From Ilyonectria destructans (taxonomy: Eukaryota > Ascomycota > Sordariomycetes > Hypocreales > Nectriaceae): a DNA stretch of 64,000 bases. The notes beneath the pieces were generated by a model. That model was not told the origin of the DNA, did no database searches, and saw nothing but the letters and a program-made list of their open reading frames with translations. This document shows, one piece after another, positions 20,587 through 31,013 of this stretch. The stretch is from the NCBI GenBank assembly GCA_020740775.1, contig JAHEWK010000001.1, positions 4,588,001 through 4,652,000 of the forward strand, read 5' to 3'. Both the position numbers and the translations under genes were made by a program. Within the stretch, counting starts at the first letter, position 1, and the number at the start of each line of letters is the position of its first letter.

Positions 20587-22109
20587 TTACTCAATCATGT
20601 CCATGTCGTCCACGGGCGCCTGAGCCTGCGCCGGAGCCGGGGCCACCGCTGTGTTGGATGCCTCTGGAGCAGCCGCGCTACCACCAAAGTAGTCCTCCAT
20701 CTCAGCATCAAGCTCTTCCTGCGTCTTCTTTCCGCGAGGGTTGCCCCGTCCTCCACGTCCACCCTCCTGATCCCTGCCCCCTTCTCGGTTGTCTCGAGTA
20801 TCACGGCTGTTGTTGTCTCGGCGCGCACCAGGGCGACGACCACCACGTTGTCTCCGAGGCATCGGGCTTCTCGATCGGCTGCCCTGGCCAGGGACATATC
20901 TGTCAATGCCCTTACGGGAAGCATCCTCGTCGTCGATCCGGCGATGAGGGGATAGAGATCGAGTTCTATCTCCAGGAGCGGAGATTCGCTCCGCCAAGGG
21001 GCGGCCAGGCATGACAGCCGTGTCGAAGGGATTTCGGGCTGGGCCACTAGGCAACAGAGTCAACCGGATGGGTTGTCCTATATTTTGTTCAGCATATGGA
21101 AGCCTTAAAGGAGATATTTGGGGACCTACCGTTAGCGTTGGCACCATCAAACTGTCGGACAGCCTCCTCGGCATCCTCCTTCTGCTCGTAAGTCACATAG
21201 GCCGTGCCCTCAGATCGACCGGCACGATCGTAGCGCAGCTGAAGTCGGACAACTGAACCAATTCTCTTGAATAGCTCCTAAAATTCGAGTGAGCAATCGT
21301 GTTGCGCGTATGTTTAGTTGGTCGAAACGTACATCAAGGTCGTCCTCGGTAAGATCGTAGTGGATGTTGTCCACGCGGACCTTTGAGCCCTTAGAATCGC
21401 TAGAGGAGCAAGGTGTTAGAGCGTCGGGCTTGGGTTGAAAGGGTTGGTGAGAGCATACTGTTCAGGCGACTCGCGGCGACGGCGCGGCGCAGCAGGGCCT
21501 CTGCGAGAGTCTGAAAATAGGTGAGACTCGAAGAAAATCAAAATGGACGGCAAAGGTTATTACTGTTCTCCTCATATCGGTCATGTACCCATTCACTATT
21601 TCGAATTAGGGGACGGTCGAAGGAAGTCTCTGAATGGCGACTGACCTGTCGAGGTTTCGGGAGTCGTCTCGGAAGGACTGTTGGAGGGAAGGATGCTCTG
21701 GTCAGCAACGAATTTCAGAGTGTCAAGCCGTCTTCAACAGCCAAAAGCTCCGAGCATCGATGGATGGACTGCGAGGAGGGCTGAGGAGGTCGAGTAGGCA
21801 TCATCAGAGGACGGGCGGGAGGGAGGATAGATCAACCTGGGACACCGACGTCAACCCTGGAATCTGGAGAATTGCAGCGCGGCGGATGGCAAGAGACTGA
21901 CCTTTTTTACCCCATCACGGGGGTAGTCCTGACGAGGCTCGCGTCGGCGACCTCCACCGCGACGGTTGCGAGGTCCATTGTTGGGGCGCTGGCGAGAGAG
22001 TCAGTCGAGTCGGGAACAGGTCGCAAGGCTGGCGCTGGCGCGAGACCGGAAGACGACATACGGTGTCAGCGATGATGTCGTCAAGACCGCGATCCATTTT
22101 GTCAACCAT
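20587..22109 (-). CDS. MLO3: Aly/REF-type mRNA export adaptor (Yra1/Mlo3)
   Basis: Nuclear RNA-binding adaptor that couples transcription and splicing to export through Mex67. I infer eight exons: 22109-22062, 21988-21902, 21677-21646, 21595-21564, 21510-21459, 21399-21333, 21277-21130 and 21077-20587, giving 318 residues; phases close at every junction. Seen: the N-terminal LDDII box (KMDRGLDDIIAD), which resembles the conserved end motif of REF proteins; an RG-rich stretch; YPRDGVKKSFRDDSR and SEWVHDRYEE typical of Mlo3; an RRM (VRVDNIHYDLTEDDL ... GRSEGTAYVTY); then a long Arg/Gly/Asp/Ser-rich region and a DDMDMIE end. I chose the ATG at 22109; a second in-frame ATG follows four codons later. 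Yeast YRA1 is autoregulated through its intron, so the many small introns here may matter. The locus is divergent from MNN9. Confidence 0.88.
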
Positions 22110-23057
22110 TGCGGCGGGTATGGTCAAGACGAAGTCTCCGACGTTGGTTGGATATCTCAGGTGTAGAGATTGCTGTGCAGAAGCGGTGAAGTTGCGTCAA
22201 GGAAGAAGTGCGACTTTGGTGAGAAGAAGGCTCGTCGCTTGTGCAGAGGACTCGACGCGGCTGGGTTGGCACCTGGCTGGCACTCGGCGTCGGGCGGTGC
22301 GGAGTACGTACCGATAGCTCTCAGCCACAGGCAGATGGAGGCTGAGCCGCTATTGTCTGGGACGAATCGGGGGATAAGGCGTGGGGAAGTGGGGGCATGC
22401 ATTACCAGCATCCCCAAGTCCAGTTGGAGCTGTAACGAGCGACGGGTAATCCTTGCCTTGCAGGCGACGGATGAGAGAAGACCTCATGCTTGGCAACGTT
22501 GAACAAGAGACGGAGAACCAATTCCTACCTGTAAAAACATTACCGCAGCTGCAGTGTGAGCTTGTACACCGAACACTGGGTGTTTTACACTCCCCCTTTC
22601 CTCATCTTCACTTCCCGGACTGCCCTCCAGACCAAGCATCGTGGCATTTCGGCCCGCTGTTTCTCCGACTTGAGACGCGCTAAACTAGTTTGAGATCTCC
22701 AATTCAACTCTAAGCTGTCCTCCTCGAGACGAACGAGCCCCCATCCCCTTGTTGGCGTGTCTGGCAGCCCGGTGCCCTAGACTGGTAATTCATCCCGTCG
22801 TATTCCTGATATTGTTTCTTCTGCGTGTCTGATCATCGCGACCCGGCTCCTCTTTTCGGTTCCCCTTTTATCTTTCCAACCCCCCCTAGAACCGCCACCC
22901 TCTTGCGTTGCGCGTGCGCTTCGCCTCTCGATTCTCTCTCCCATTCGATCCAGCTTCATGCCAGCGTCCGACTCCAGATAGTCGGTATCCTCGCCCGTCG
23001 TCGATCGCCTAACCTCGACTCGCCTTTGTTGGGTAATACCCAACCCAGACGGCGCCC
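22110..23057. promoter_or_regulatory. Divergent upstream region, Mlo3-like / MNN9
   Basis: Almost 950 bases between the two start codons. The MNN9-proximal half is pyrimidine-rich. I see no coding frame I would support. Confidence 0.45.
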
Positions 23058-24237
23058 ATGGCTCGACCCATGGGGTCAGTCCGTCTTAAGAAGACGAACC
23101 CTTTGACCCTCGCCCTCGGCGTCCTTCTCTGCGTCTTCATCGTCGTCTTCCTCATCGCCCCCTCTGGTTCATCTGTCACCTCGCGCCGACTCGATGCCGT
23201 GACCGCTGAGCATCACCTCTCGCCGCCGACATCCCCGTACCGAAAGCCCAGCTCGCGCTCTGGCATCCAGCTCAAGCCCCCACCCGTTGCCCACTACAAC
23301 CTGAACAATGTCACCATCACCACGTCGCCCATCGAGAACCGAGAAAATGTCTTGATCCTGACCCCCATGGCCAGGTTCTACCAGGGGTACTGGGACAACC
23401 TCTTGAAACTGAGCTACCCCCACGAGCTCATCACTCTGGGCTTTATCCTCCCTAAAACCAAGGAGGGCAACCAGGCCACGACCGAACTGCAGGAGAGGAT
23501 ACACAAGACACAGAAGCACGGCCCCGAGCAAGAACGCTTCAAGAGCATCATCATCCTGCGACAAGATTTCGAGCCGGCCTTACAATCTCAGGATGAGAGT
23601 GAGCGACACAAGATGCATAACCAGAAGGCTCGACGGGAAGTCATGGCCAAGGCTCGCAACTCATTGCTTTTCACCACCCTGGGCCCCGATACCTCATGGG
23701 TCTTGTGGCTTGACTCGGATATCATCGAGACCCCGCCTGACCTGATCCAGGACCTGGCTACCTACGACAAACCACTGATCGTGCCCAACTGCTTCCAACG
23801 GTACTATGACGAGGAGCATAAGCAGATGGCCGAGCGACCTTACGACTTCAACAGTTGGCAGGACAGCCCAACGGCGCTGGAGTTGGCTTCCAAGATGGGC
23901 CCCGACGAGATTCTCCTCGAGGGTTATGCCGAGATGGCGACCTACCGCACGCTGATGGCGTACCTGACAACCGAGGACGGCGATCGTAGAGCTGTGATAC
24001 CCCTTGATGGTGTCGGTGGTACCGCCCTCCTAGTCAAGGCGGATGTGCATCGCGATGGTGCCATGTTCCCGCCCTTTTCCTTCTACCACCTCATTGAGAC
24101 GGAGGGATTCGCCAAGATGGCGAAGCGGCTAGGCTGGCAACCGTGGGGTTTGCCCAATTACAAAGTCAGTACCCCAACCTACGTCATTCTGTGCGCAGCC
24201 CCTAACATTCATCCAGGTCTACCATTATAACGAGTAG
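23058..24237 (+). CDS. MNN9: Mannan polymerase subunit MNN9 (alpha-1,6-mannosyltransferase family)
   Basis: Golgi type II membrane glycosyltransferase that with Van1 or Anp1 extends the alpha-1,6 backbone of N-linked mannan. Inferred exons are 23058-24164 and 24217-24237 (intron GTCAGT...ATCCAG), giving 375 residues ending VYHYNE. Seen: a short basic cytosolic tail (MARPMGSVRLKK), one membrane anchor at about residues 16-34 (LALGVLLCVFIVVFLIAP), then VAHYNLNN, NVLILTPMARFYQGYWDNL, ARNSLLFTTLGPDTSWVLWL, the metal-binding DSD at 219-221 followed by IIETPPDLIQD, RPYDFNSWQDS, EGYAEMATYR, LDGVGGTALLVKADVHRDG, FYHLIETEGFAKMAKRLGW and GLPNYK. The VAHYNLN and LDGVGG segments favour MNN9 over the paralogues ANP1 and VAN1. 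Confidence 0.92.
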
Positions 24238-25147
24238 TGCATCCTCATGTCTGGGGTTGTCGACCAACCCCTCGGCGAACTTGCTCCTATTACGACATGT
24301 CATGCGAGAGACGGGACACGGTGCATTTCAATAGGCAGCACGGCCACCGCCCCTTTCATCCCGAGCGACCGTCGGGCAAACCCGTCTTCGAATCTGGGCG
24401 GGTAAGGGTTACGGCGTTTTTGTAGTATACATCTATCCATACAACCACCAAGGAAATAAAATGGCGGTGAAGCAACTGAGAAGAAAGGGAGAAGAGGAAG
24501 GGACGGGTACCAAGGAGTACGGACGACGCGATACATTATCGGAGGGGGTGGGGATTTCCCTGTGTGCATTGCATTGGCGGCCTTGGAAGGGTTCCTGTTT
24601 GTTTTTGTTGTTGTCTTGTTTTGATTGTGAATTTCTGTAAGATACAAGTCCACCGCGACGAACGCAGGCATGGACAGGGGGAGGATTGGGATAGACGGGG
24701 CATGTATGTACATGTGCGCGCCTCCACGGCGATGGGCGATGCCTTGTCATTGATTCTTACGAAAAAGAAAGCACGCCGATTCCGGCATCTGCAGTGTCCC
24801 CTTGACTAGTATTTGTGTGCACTTAACGGTGCGTTTGGTTGTTCTGGTATCTGATCATTTTCAAATCGACGTCGCTCAACCCATGCCTGCCTGATTCAAT
24901 CACCCAAATGTCTCCAATCCCGATGCCGACAATCAAGCTGAAGAAAGCCATTGTGTAAAACCCAGTCCCAAACTCCAGATAAAAGCGTGCTTCGTAGCCC
25001 CTCTCCTTATCGCCTCAACCAGGCCAATCTTGTCCATGTCCCGGGCTTTCATCTCGATTCGATCTCATTCAATACTAGCACACTCATTCAAACCCGTCCA
25101 CTCTCCTTTCCCGGCGCCTAATCACTTCCGCAAAAGGCCCCGACGAC
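24238..25147. other. 3' intergenic region between convergent MNN9 and PEX4
   Basis: About 900 bases with no coding frame supported. An AATAAA lies near 24455. A T/G-rich stretch (TTTGTTTTTGTTGTTGTC) lies near 24600. Confidence 0.5.
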
Positions 25148-25726
25148 CTACGGCCCGTCGTACCTGCCGTCCGAGTCGTGGATCCAAAACTCGACGAGCT
25201 TGCGCGTGCCCAGGGTGTCGCCACCGCGTAGCAGGGCGGCGACGTCGACGTTGAGGGGGCTATCGGTCTCGGGGCAGCTGAGCAGCATGCGGACGGCGCG
25301 GACGCACTCGAGGATGCTGTAGGTGCCGGCCCATGCGTCTTTGAGCAGGTCGAGGCAGATCTCGCCTGTTTGGAGGGCGATGTTGGGATGGACGATGGGG
25401 GTGACGAAGGTCATCTTGGGTGGTTTCTGCGGGTACGAGGACGGAATGGAGATGGAGATGAGCCAGCGGCCATCTAGAGAAGGAAGAGTTAGCTATTGCT
25501 CCAAGCATCGATGCAGGAAGAGGCAGCGCGTACCATCGTAGCCACTGCCTACGCCCTGGCCATTGATGACGGCCTGCCACTCGAGCAAGTTGCCGTCATC
25601 GACGGGCCCGAGGCGCTCTATGCCCGTCTCGTCCTTGCTCTCAACGCGCCATGTGTCGAGCTCCTTGCTGAGGCGCTTCGTCGCAGTCCTCGAGGACGAT
25701 GCGCCGGAAGCTGATGGCCTGGGCAT
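25148..25726 (-). CDS. PEX4: Peroxisomal ubiquitin-conjugating enzyme PEX4
   Basis: E2 enzyme that, bound to Pex22 at the peroxisome, monoubiquitinates the import receptor Pex5 for recycling. Inferred exons are 25726-25534 and 25473-25148 (intron GTACGC...TCTAG), giving 172 residues. Splicing joins GSGYDG to RWLISISIPSSYPQKPPK. Seen: N-terminal helix KRLSKELDTWRVE, the Pro-rich loop, VHPNIALQTGEICLDLL with the active-site cysteine at about residue 103, and DAWAGTYSILECVRAVRMLLSCPETDSPLNVDVA, all in UBC order. The tail (about residues 148-172) is short and charged. The ATG at 25726 begins MPRPSASGASS. It converges with MNN9. The PEX4 call over other E2s rests on the LLSCPETDSPLNVDVA segment and the overall length. 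Confidence 0.87.
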
Positions 25727-26482
25727 TGTCTATGCGCGCGCTTGTAGTGGTAGGTGGCGGTGCAGGTTCGGCGCGTGGGATTCCGTCGGCAGCAGCGGGG
25801 ATGACGTTTAATCGAGGAAGTAGTGACGATGCTAGGATGTACTCCGTAGGGAGCAGTAATGACGAGACCGGAGAGGATAGTCGAGAGATCGGCGGATGAA
25901 GCCCTTATTCCAGAGGATATAGGGGGTTTCGGTGGTTTGCGGGTGATGGTCTGAGATGGAATGAAATGAATCGAGTCGAGTCGCCAAGCACATGAGTTAA
26001 GTTAGCTGAGAGTGCCGGTGCATTAGTTACAGGGAGCAGCTCCCCAGGGCCCAATCCCCAGAGCTCGGTCACTCGGTGACAGGGATTTTGCGCGGGCAGA
26101 GCCGAGGCTGGCCAAGTCCCGGTTTTGGTTGGACCCTGGGACAACGTGTACGTACCATGCCAAACAAGGCTAAAAGATGCCCATCATCCACCAATTGCAC
26201 CTGAAAGGCTACAGGCTGTGGACCACTAACAGACAGCCTCACGTTGATGAAGCACACCGCTTACAGGTGTCAACAACCCATGTTATCAATCATCATAACA
26301 AACGTCATAAAAAAACAATAGCTTTTGATATCACTCCATACTACCACAATGCAAGTTGAACAATCGTCTTATTATATGCCAATTTTAGGGGGGATTGATT
26401 ACAAGTTTGATAAGTTTTTGCCATTGCTTCGTCGAAAGACACGGGACCTCCAACATTGGGTGCCAGTTCTCGGTATACCACC
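25727..26482. other. Intergenic region between PEX4 and an upstream unknown gene
   Basis: About 750 bases. No coding frame or RNA gene is supported; part is AT-rich (26270-26420). It should contain the PEX4 promoter. Confidence 0.5.
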
Positions 26483-27616
26483 TCACTTCCTGCGTCGACC
26501 CCCTCTCGCCGGCTTTCGCTTCACCGGTGAGTGGTTCTTGGACGCACTCTTTTTGGCGGGTTGCGGTTTGGATTCGGGCTCCGGATCCGCCTCAACGATA
26601 ACCGCAGGGGTTCGCCCTCTGGGGGCTTCCCGGATCTGCGCCCCGTTTCCGGTGTTGTCGCTGGAACTTGTCTCCTGTCCCACCGAGGAGTCATCATCGT
26701 CATCCTCGTCACTGTCCTCTTCGCTTGTACCCTCGTCAACGCTCTGGCGCCTGGACCCACGGCTGCTCCTCGTGACAGGGCCGGTAGCTCCTCGCCGGGT
26801 CGGATAGGCCAAATCGGTAGAGCCCGACGCAGGCCGTCGAGAGGCGGCCGCAGCTCGCGGACCCGCTGTCTGGAACTGGAAGGGATCATGGCCTGCCCGA
26901 GAACCTACCCAGGGGTCTTCGGGAGGAGAACCTCGAGTTGAGCGTTGCCCGGCCGCCGTGTCAGACGCGTGGCGAGTGTTGGGCGCAGGTCCTTGCGAAT
27001 ACTCGAAGGCGCCTCCCTCGCGTTCAGTTCGGGCCCGGCTGGGTTGTCTTTGCGACGAAGAGGTGCCCGATCGCGTGCGAGTGCGAGATGTTGCCAGAGG
27101 AGGGAAGTAGCCCATGCGAGGGTAGCTTGGGTTATCCTGAGCGTCGCCCAAGTTGCTGCTCGACGATGGATACCGAGGCAGAGGGTCCTGCTGGGACCCC
27201 TTTTTCTTGCGTGAGACGGGCTCCAATTCGGTGAGCGGCACCGCGATCCGCTGTTCCTTTCGCTTCTTGCGTTCGCCCTTTCGCTTCTTCTTTCCCTCCT
27301 CCTCCATGCGTTTTCGGTGTCGTTCCAAAGCTGCAAGTTCGTGCTTGTTGAGATCGACGTCACTCCTGCCCATGGCCCGGGCCCGCTCGATGCGTGCCAT
27401 CGCCGACTGGACCAAAAAGTCTTCCCTATCCCTCGGCGACATTCGCGCCAACTGCTCTTCGTACTCATCATCGTCCCCGGAAGACGAGTCTTCATCCTCC
27501 TCGTCATCATCCTCGTCCGAGCCTCCCAAATAACCTCTGCGGGGAGCCCCGCCTTCCCGATCGCCCAAGTCTATACCCGTGAATCGAAGAGAATCACTAA
27601 CAAAACGAGTAACCAT
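26483..27616 (-). CDS. Unknown Arg/Ser/Asp-rich protein, start uncertain
   Basis: I do not recognise a family. From the first ATG in the frame (27616) it is 377 residues. Seen: MVTRFVSDSLRFTGIDLGD, a strongly acidic block (GSDEDDDEEDEDSSSGDDD), ARMSPRDREDFLVQSAMARIERARAMGRSD and LNKHELAALERHRKRMEEE, which look helical, then a lysine/arginine cluster (KKKRKGERKKRKE, a plausible nuclear signal), a long disordered Ser/Pro/Arg-rich half with a second acidic run, and a basic end (VKRKPARGGRRRK). A nuclear location is likely. The frame is open for 68 more codons upstream of this ATG, overlaps the 3' end of the PRA1 gene and looks coding (separate entry), so the true start may lie further upstream. 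Confidence 0.7.
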   Translation of the reverse strand: MVTRFVSDSLRFTGIDLGDREGGAPRRGYLGGSDEDDDEEDEDSSSGDDDEYEEQLARMSPRDREDFLVQSAMARIERARAMGRSDVDLNKHELAALERHRKRMEEEGKKKRKGERKKRKEQRIAVPLTELEPVSRKKKGSQQDPLPRYPSSSSNLGDAQDNPSYPRMGYFPPLATSRTRTRSGTSSSQRQPSRARTEREGGAFEYSQGPAPNTRHASDTAAGQRSTRGSPPEDPWVGSRAGHDPFQFQTAGPRAAAASRRPASGSTDLAYPTRRGATGPVTRSSRGSRRQSVDEGTSEEDSDEDDDDDSSVGQETSSSDNTGNGAQIREAPRGRTPAVIVEADPEPESKPQPAKKSASKNHSPVKRKPARGGRRRK

Positions 27617-27820
27617 CCCCGTAGAAACCCCAACGCCTTGTGAGTCCGTGTCGTCCTCATCCGTGCCCAACTCCTCTACGCGGGTGTCACCACCCCCGTA
27701 TCCGTACAGCGCAGCATCCCCTTCCTCCCTCCGCCGCCTGCGCCTCGATGGTCTTCCCCATTGGGGCGCAAATTCGGGAGATCGCGGCCGACCACCTAGA
27801 CCGCCTCCCCGGAAAAAGCC
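27617..27820 (-). other. Coding-like open frame upstream of the first ATG, overlapping the PRA1 3' end
   Basis: In frame with the gene ending at 26483, the sequence is open from just after a TGA at 27823-27821 down to the ATG at 27616: 68 codons without an ATG. It reads PEFAPQWGRPSRRRRRRE, then GDAALYGYGGG and DTRVEELGTDEDDTDSQG, which resembles the composition of the rest of the protein. It overlaps the last codons and stop of PRA1 (stop at 27798-27796) in another frame. CTAG at 27799-27796 could be a splice acceptor for an unseen upstream exon. Confidence 0.4.
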
Positions 27821-28326
27821 TCATCGATGGGCTTGTCCATTAGAGCGGCGTGACCGAGAATGGTCACGCCAGAAGCGCCAATCAGCCATAGCAGGGTCGA
27901 GAAAGGCGAAGCAATCAGACCCAATGGTACGGAGATGACGATGATTCCAGTATAAAGCTGGGATGTAGTAGCACGGAACGTGCCGATTTCGAGATCGCGT
28001 CCTTCGAGGCGGCCAATGACGAACAGGCCGGCAACGACGAAGATGATGTCGAACATGAGTAGCCAGTTTGTGAGCAGAGCATAGATGCTGAGCATGACAA
28101 AGACGACGGCATAGTTGCTGGAGAAGTGGCTCAGGTTGTAGTTGACACGGGACTGAGCCTCAGCAAAGTTGGCGGGCTTGGAGACACGCTTGAAGTCGAA
28201 GAACTCGGAGACGGGTCGCAGGTTGGAGAAGCGACCGCTGAGGGGACCGGCGCGGAGGCCCTGGAAACGTTCGCCGAGGTTCAGGCGGGACGTGAGGGCG
28301 TCCAAGGGGATCTGGATGCGAGCCAT
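27796..28326 (-). CDS. PRA1 (prenylated Rab acceptor) family protein
   Basis: Small ER/Golgi membrane protein; the family (yeast Yip3) binds prenylated Rab GTPases and influences their membrane delivery. Single exon, 176 residues. Seen: N-terminal RLNLGERFQGLRAGPLSGRF, LRPVSEFFDFKRVSKP and RVNYNLSHFSSNYAVVFVML, which are the family signature, followed by two pairs of hydrophobic segments (about residues 75-110 and 122-158: AVVFVMLSIYALLTNWLLMF, FDIIFVVAGLFVIGRL, and LYTGIIVISVPLGLIASP, FSTLLWLIGASGVTILGHAA), then a short acidic tail, DKPIDEAFSGEAV. The length is normal for the family. Only 180 bases separate its stop from the first ATG of the next gene on the same strand. Confidence 0.92.
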   Translation of the reverse strand: MARIQIPLDALTSRLNLGERFQGLRAGPLSGRFSNLRPVSEFFDFKRVSKPANFAEAQSRVNYNLSHFSSNYAVVFVMLSIYALLTNWLLMFDIIFVVAGLFVIGRLEGRDLEIGTFRATTSQLYTGIIVISVPLGLIASPFSTLLWLIGASGVTILGHAALMDKPIDEAFSGEAV

Positions 28327-29510
28327 TGCGAAGAGATGTGTGTTTTGAGTGTTTTGGATGTTGTATGAGTGTGTGTTGATAGATGTGAGAGGTTGAGTGC
28401 CGGCAAGCGAGCTTCTTAAGTCGTTGCGGTTGGATCACGAAGTTTTTTGTTGCGTCGGTGCAAGTTCAGGCAGCCAAATTAATGGATCAAGGATGACGAC
28501 AAGATCGGTTGCGTGCGGGTCCTGAGAAATTAGGCAGACAAGTTTCTGAGGAAGGTAGCAAGTTAGCCAGAGCTCACGATGATGCGGAGAGTCACGCAAT
28601 CAGACGAGGAAGAAAGGACAAGCTGGCCAAAGTATCCGAGTCCGAGACAGTCGGGTTGTAGGCAGCCAGGAAAGGGGATGGGATGGGTTTTTTTTGGGCT
28701 TCAGCCACGTCGACCAAGCCACTTTCATCCGGTAGGGAAGATGGGGCCACAGGGGATGGATATTGAGAGCTAGTGGGTGCACATACCGATGCGAACTGTA
28801 ACGCGTGATGGCGAGATGCAAGATGCGAGGTGCGAGATGCGAAACGCGAGGTGTCGAGGTGAGAGAGTCGTGTGAAGGAGTGCCGCAGCTCGGTAGTCGT
28901 GAGGCAGTGTTTTGTTTGCAGAGGACACGAAGGGGGAATTTGGATTTAGATTGCCCTGCTCGAATCAATTTGCTGCGACGCGTCCTGTCAGCTTTGGGGC
29001 GTTCTTTCAGGGGGGGGTGGCCACTTTTCGTTCCGGGGAGTTGGGCTTGCGGTCCACTGACGTACCTAAATTCAGCAACGGCCCAGGAGGGATTGATGAA
29101 GCCCCTGAATCTGGCTCAATGGCCAAATGGATGCCTGGTGGAATGCCTGGCGGAATGAGACGAATTGATGAGGCTCAGCCGCCGCGTTGGAACCCCCCTG
29201 CAACGTACGTAGGGACGTACGCACGGAAAGGGACCTGGCGGAGAGACCTCCAGAGTCTGCAACCGAGGCTTGCGCTCTCAGTCGTGCTGGCGACGACCAG
29301 GTCGGTCGATGCCGCGGGGTTTTGCTTGTTCGTTCGACTTCCCCTTCTCCGACGAAACCCCCCGGAGCAAAAGGCTTGTGGAAGAAGAGAGAATAGCGGA
29401 GACAGGAAACCAGAAAGAAAGAAGCGGTCGAGGGCCGCCTTTTTGAAGCGGGCAGCTCGTAGCTTGGCCGAGCCCAACGCTCACCGACAGTGTACGGAGG
29501 TACGGATACG

Positions 29511-29559
29511 CACCACACACAGACACACACAGACACGTACACACACACTCACACACATG
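29511..29559. repeat. CA-rich microsatellite
   Basis: Interrupted CA repeats (CACACACAGACACACACAG and similar) spanning about 50 bases in non-coding sequence. Confidence 0.7.
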
Positions 29560-30992
29560 TACAGCTTTTTGTATGCACGGCACATGTGCCAATCCAAGGC
29601 ACGCCGCGTTCCGATCCCGTCGTCCTAGATGGAGAATTTTCACTTGGCCAGGCAAACCAGGCCAGGCCCCGCGGACCATGATCCCATTGTCCACCCCGCT
29701 TATGCACGCGACACTTGAATCAAGCAAGTTAGAGCCAGCCAAGTGTGTCTCCGCTCAGGCCCCGGCTGTCTTTGGGTCGATCTCGGGCTGATTAGAGACA
29801 CATTGCTTCTCTTTGGCCTTTGGAGGCGTCGCGGAACCCGGAACACCTGGAGAGAGGGCGGTGGGAGGTTACTTGGCTGCTTATGGCGGCTATCAGGACA
29901 GACGGGAAAAAAAGGAATTTGGTCGGCACTGTCTCACTCGCCCGCTTGCCAACTCTTCAGCTGCGGACTCTGGCTAACTCAGCTATTGCGTGAGCTTCAC
30001 TCTCTTCCCCATTGCCCCGTCTCTGCTGTCCCAACGACCCCACGGGATCCCCAATCAAACCTCGGGTGTTTGCACCGGCAGAGGCTCTCCGAGCTAGGCC
30101 CGAACCACCCGCATGCTTCTTCGGCAACGTTGAGCTTTGATCTAGTTCGTTTTCAGAGGGACTGGGCATTGATGAGAGAGGCATTGGCCTTGTTGTTTGG
30201 CATAATCCTTCTGACATTGGCTTCACCCTCGTAACTTCCAGCTGCGGGCCCTCGTAGTCACATATCGTATGGGTCCTTTTTTCGACGTGGCATGACGTTG
30301 TTTGGCAACCCCATCGATGGCTTGGTCGGGCCTCAATGTTTATTGCTCTGTTGGCACTCATCTCAAGGAAGTCCTGTCCTGTTGTTGTTGCAACGCATCT
30401 CCTCTCGCATATCTCCTAGTGACGGAGCTGACTTGCTCGGAACACGCGGTGCGCCGTGCCCGGCGATCGGTTGCGGAGCTTTGCCATGGTAGGCGTCATA
30501 CTGTCCACGACCCCACTTTGTTGCCTCCATCGCAGTCGGGCTGTCTTTTGTTGAACGATCCTCCTTTGCGGGAGCTTGGCGAGCCGCTTCCGTCGGCAAT
30601 TGAGGCCTAAGGATACATGACTGGTCATGGCGAAAATTGCTTTGGTGATTCTTCAACGGGACCTGGAAATAATACTGCTTGGTATGCCAAACATGAAGAT
30701 GTCAAGCAATACTGGTTCTGCCACTAGCGGGTTCAACACGTCGAGGCTTTCAAGTCTCCAGAGAGACTGGTTGTATGTATTTATATGGAATCGATCCGAC
30801 ACATTTATGAGACGCATGATCAGGTAGAGTCACGCCATGATTTCTGATGTAGGCATTAACAGTCGGTTCGGACCGAGGCAGGACCTGAGCGGGGGGATGA
30901 TGACACAAGTCTCTTAAGAGTACACTAAAACGGAATGTTTCCATGAACTGGCAAAATCCCATTGCATTCAGTTCACAGATTCGAATATTAAT

Positions 30993-31013
30993 CCACTTTG
31001 GTTAACAAAGTGG
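30993..31013. repeat. Perfect 8-bp inverted repeat
   Basis: CCACTTTG and CAAAGTGG flank GTTAA, giving a potential small hairpin or a dimeric protein site. It lies in the gene-poor region. Confidence 0.6.

Noticed and set aside
28912..29628. 238-codon plus-strand frame
   Set aside because: Crosses the CA microsatellite, has no plausible domain, and competing frames of similar length lie on the other strand.
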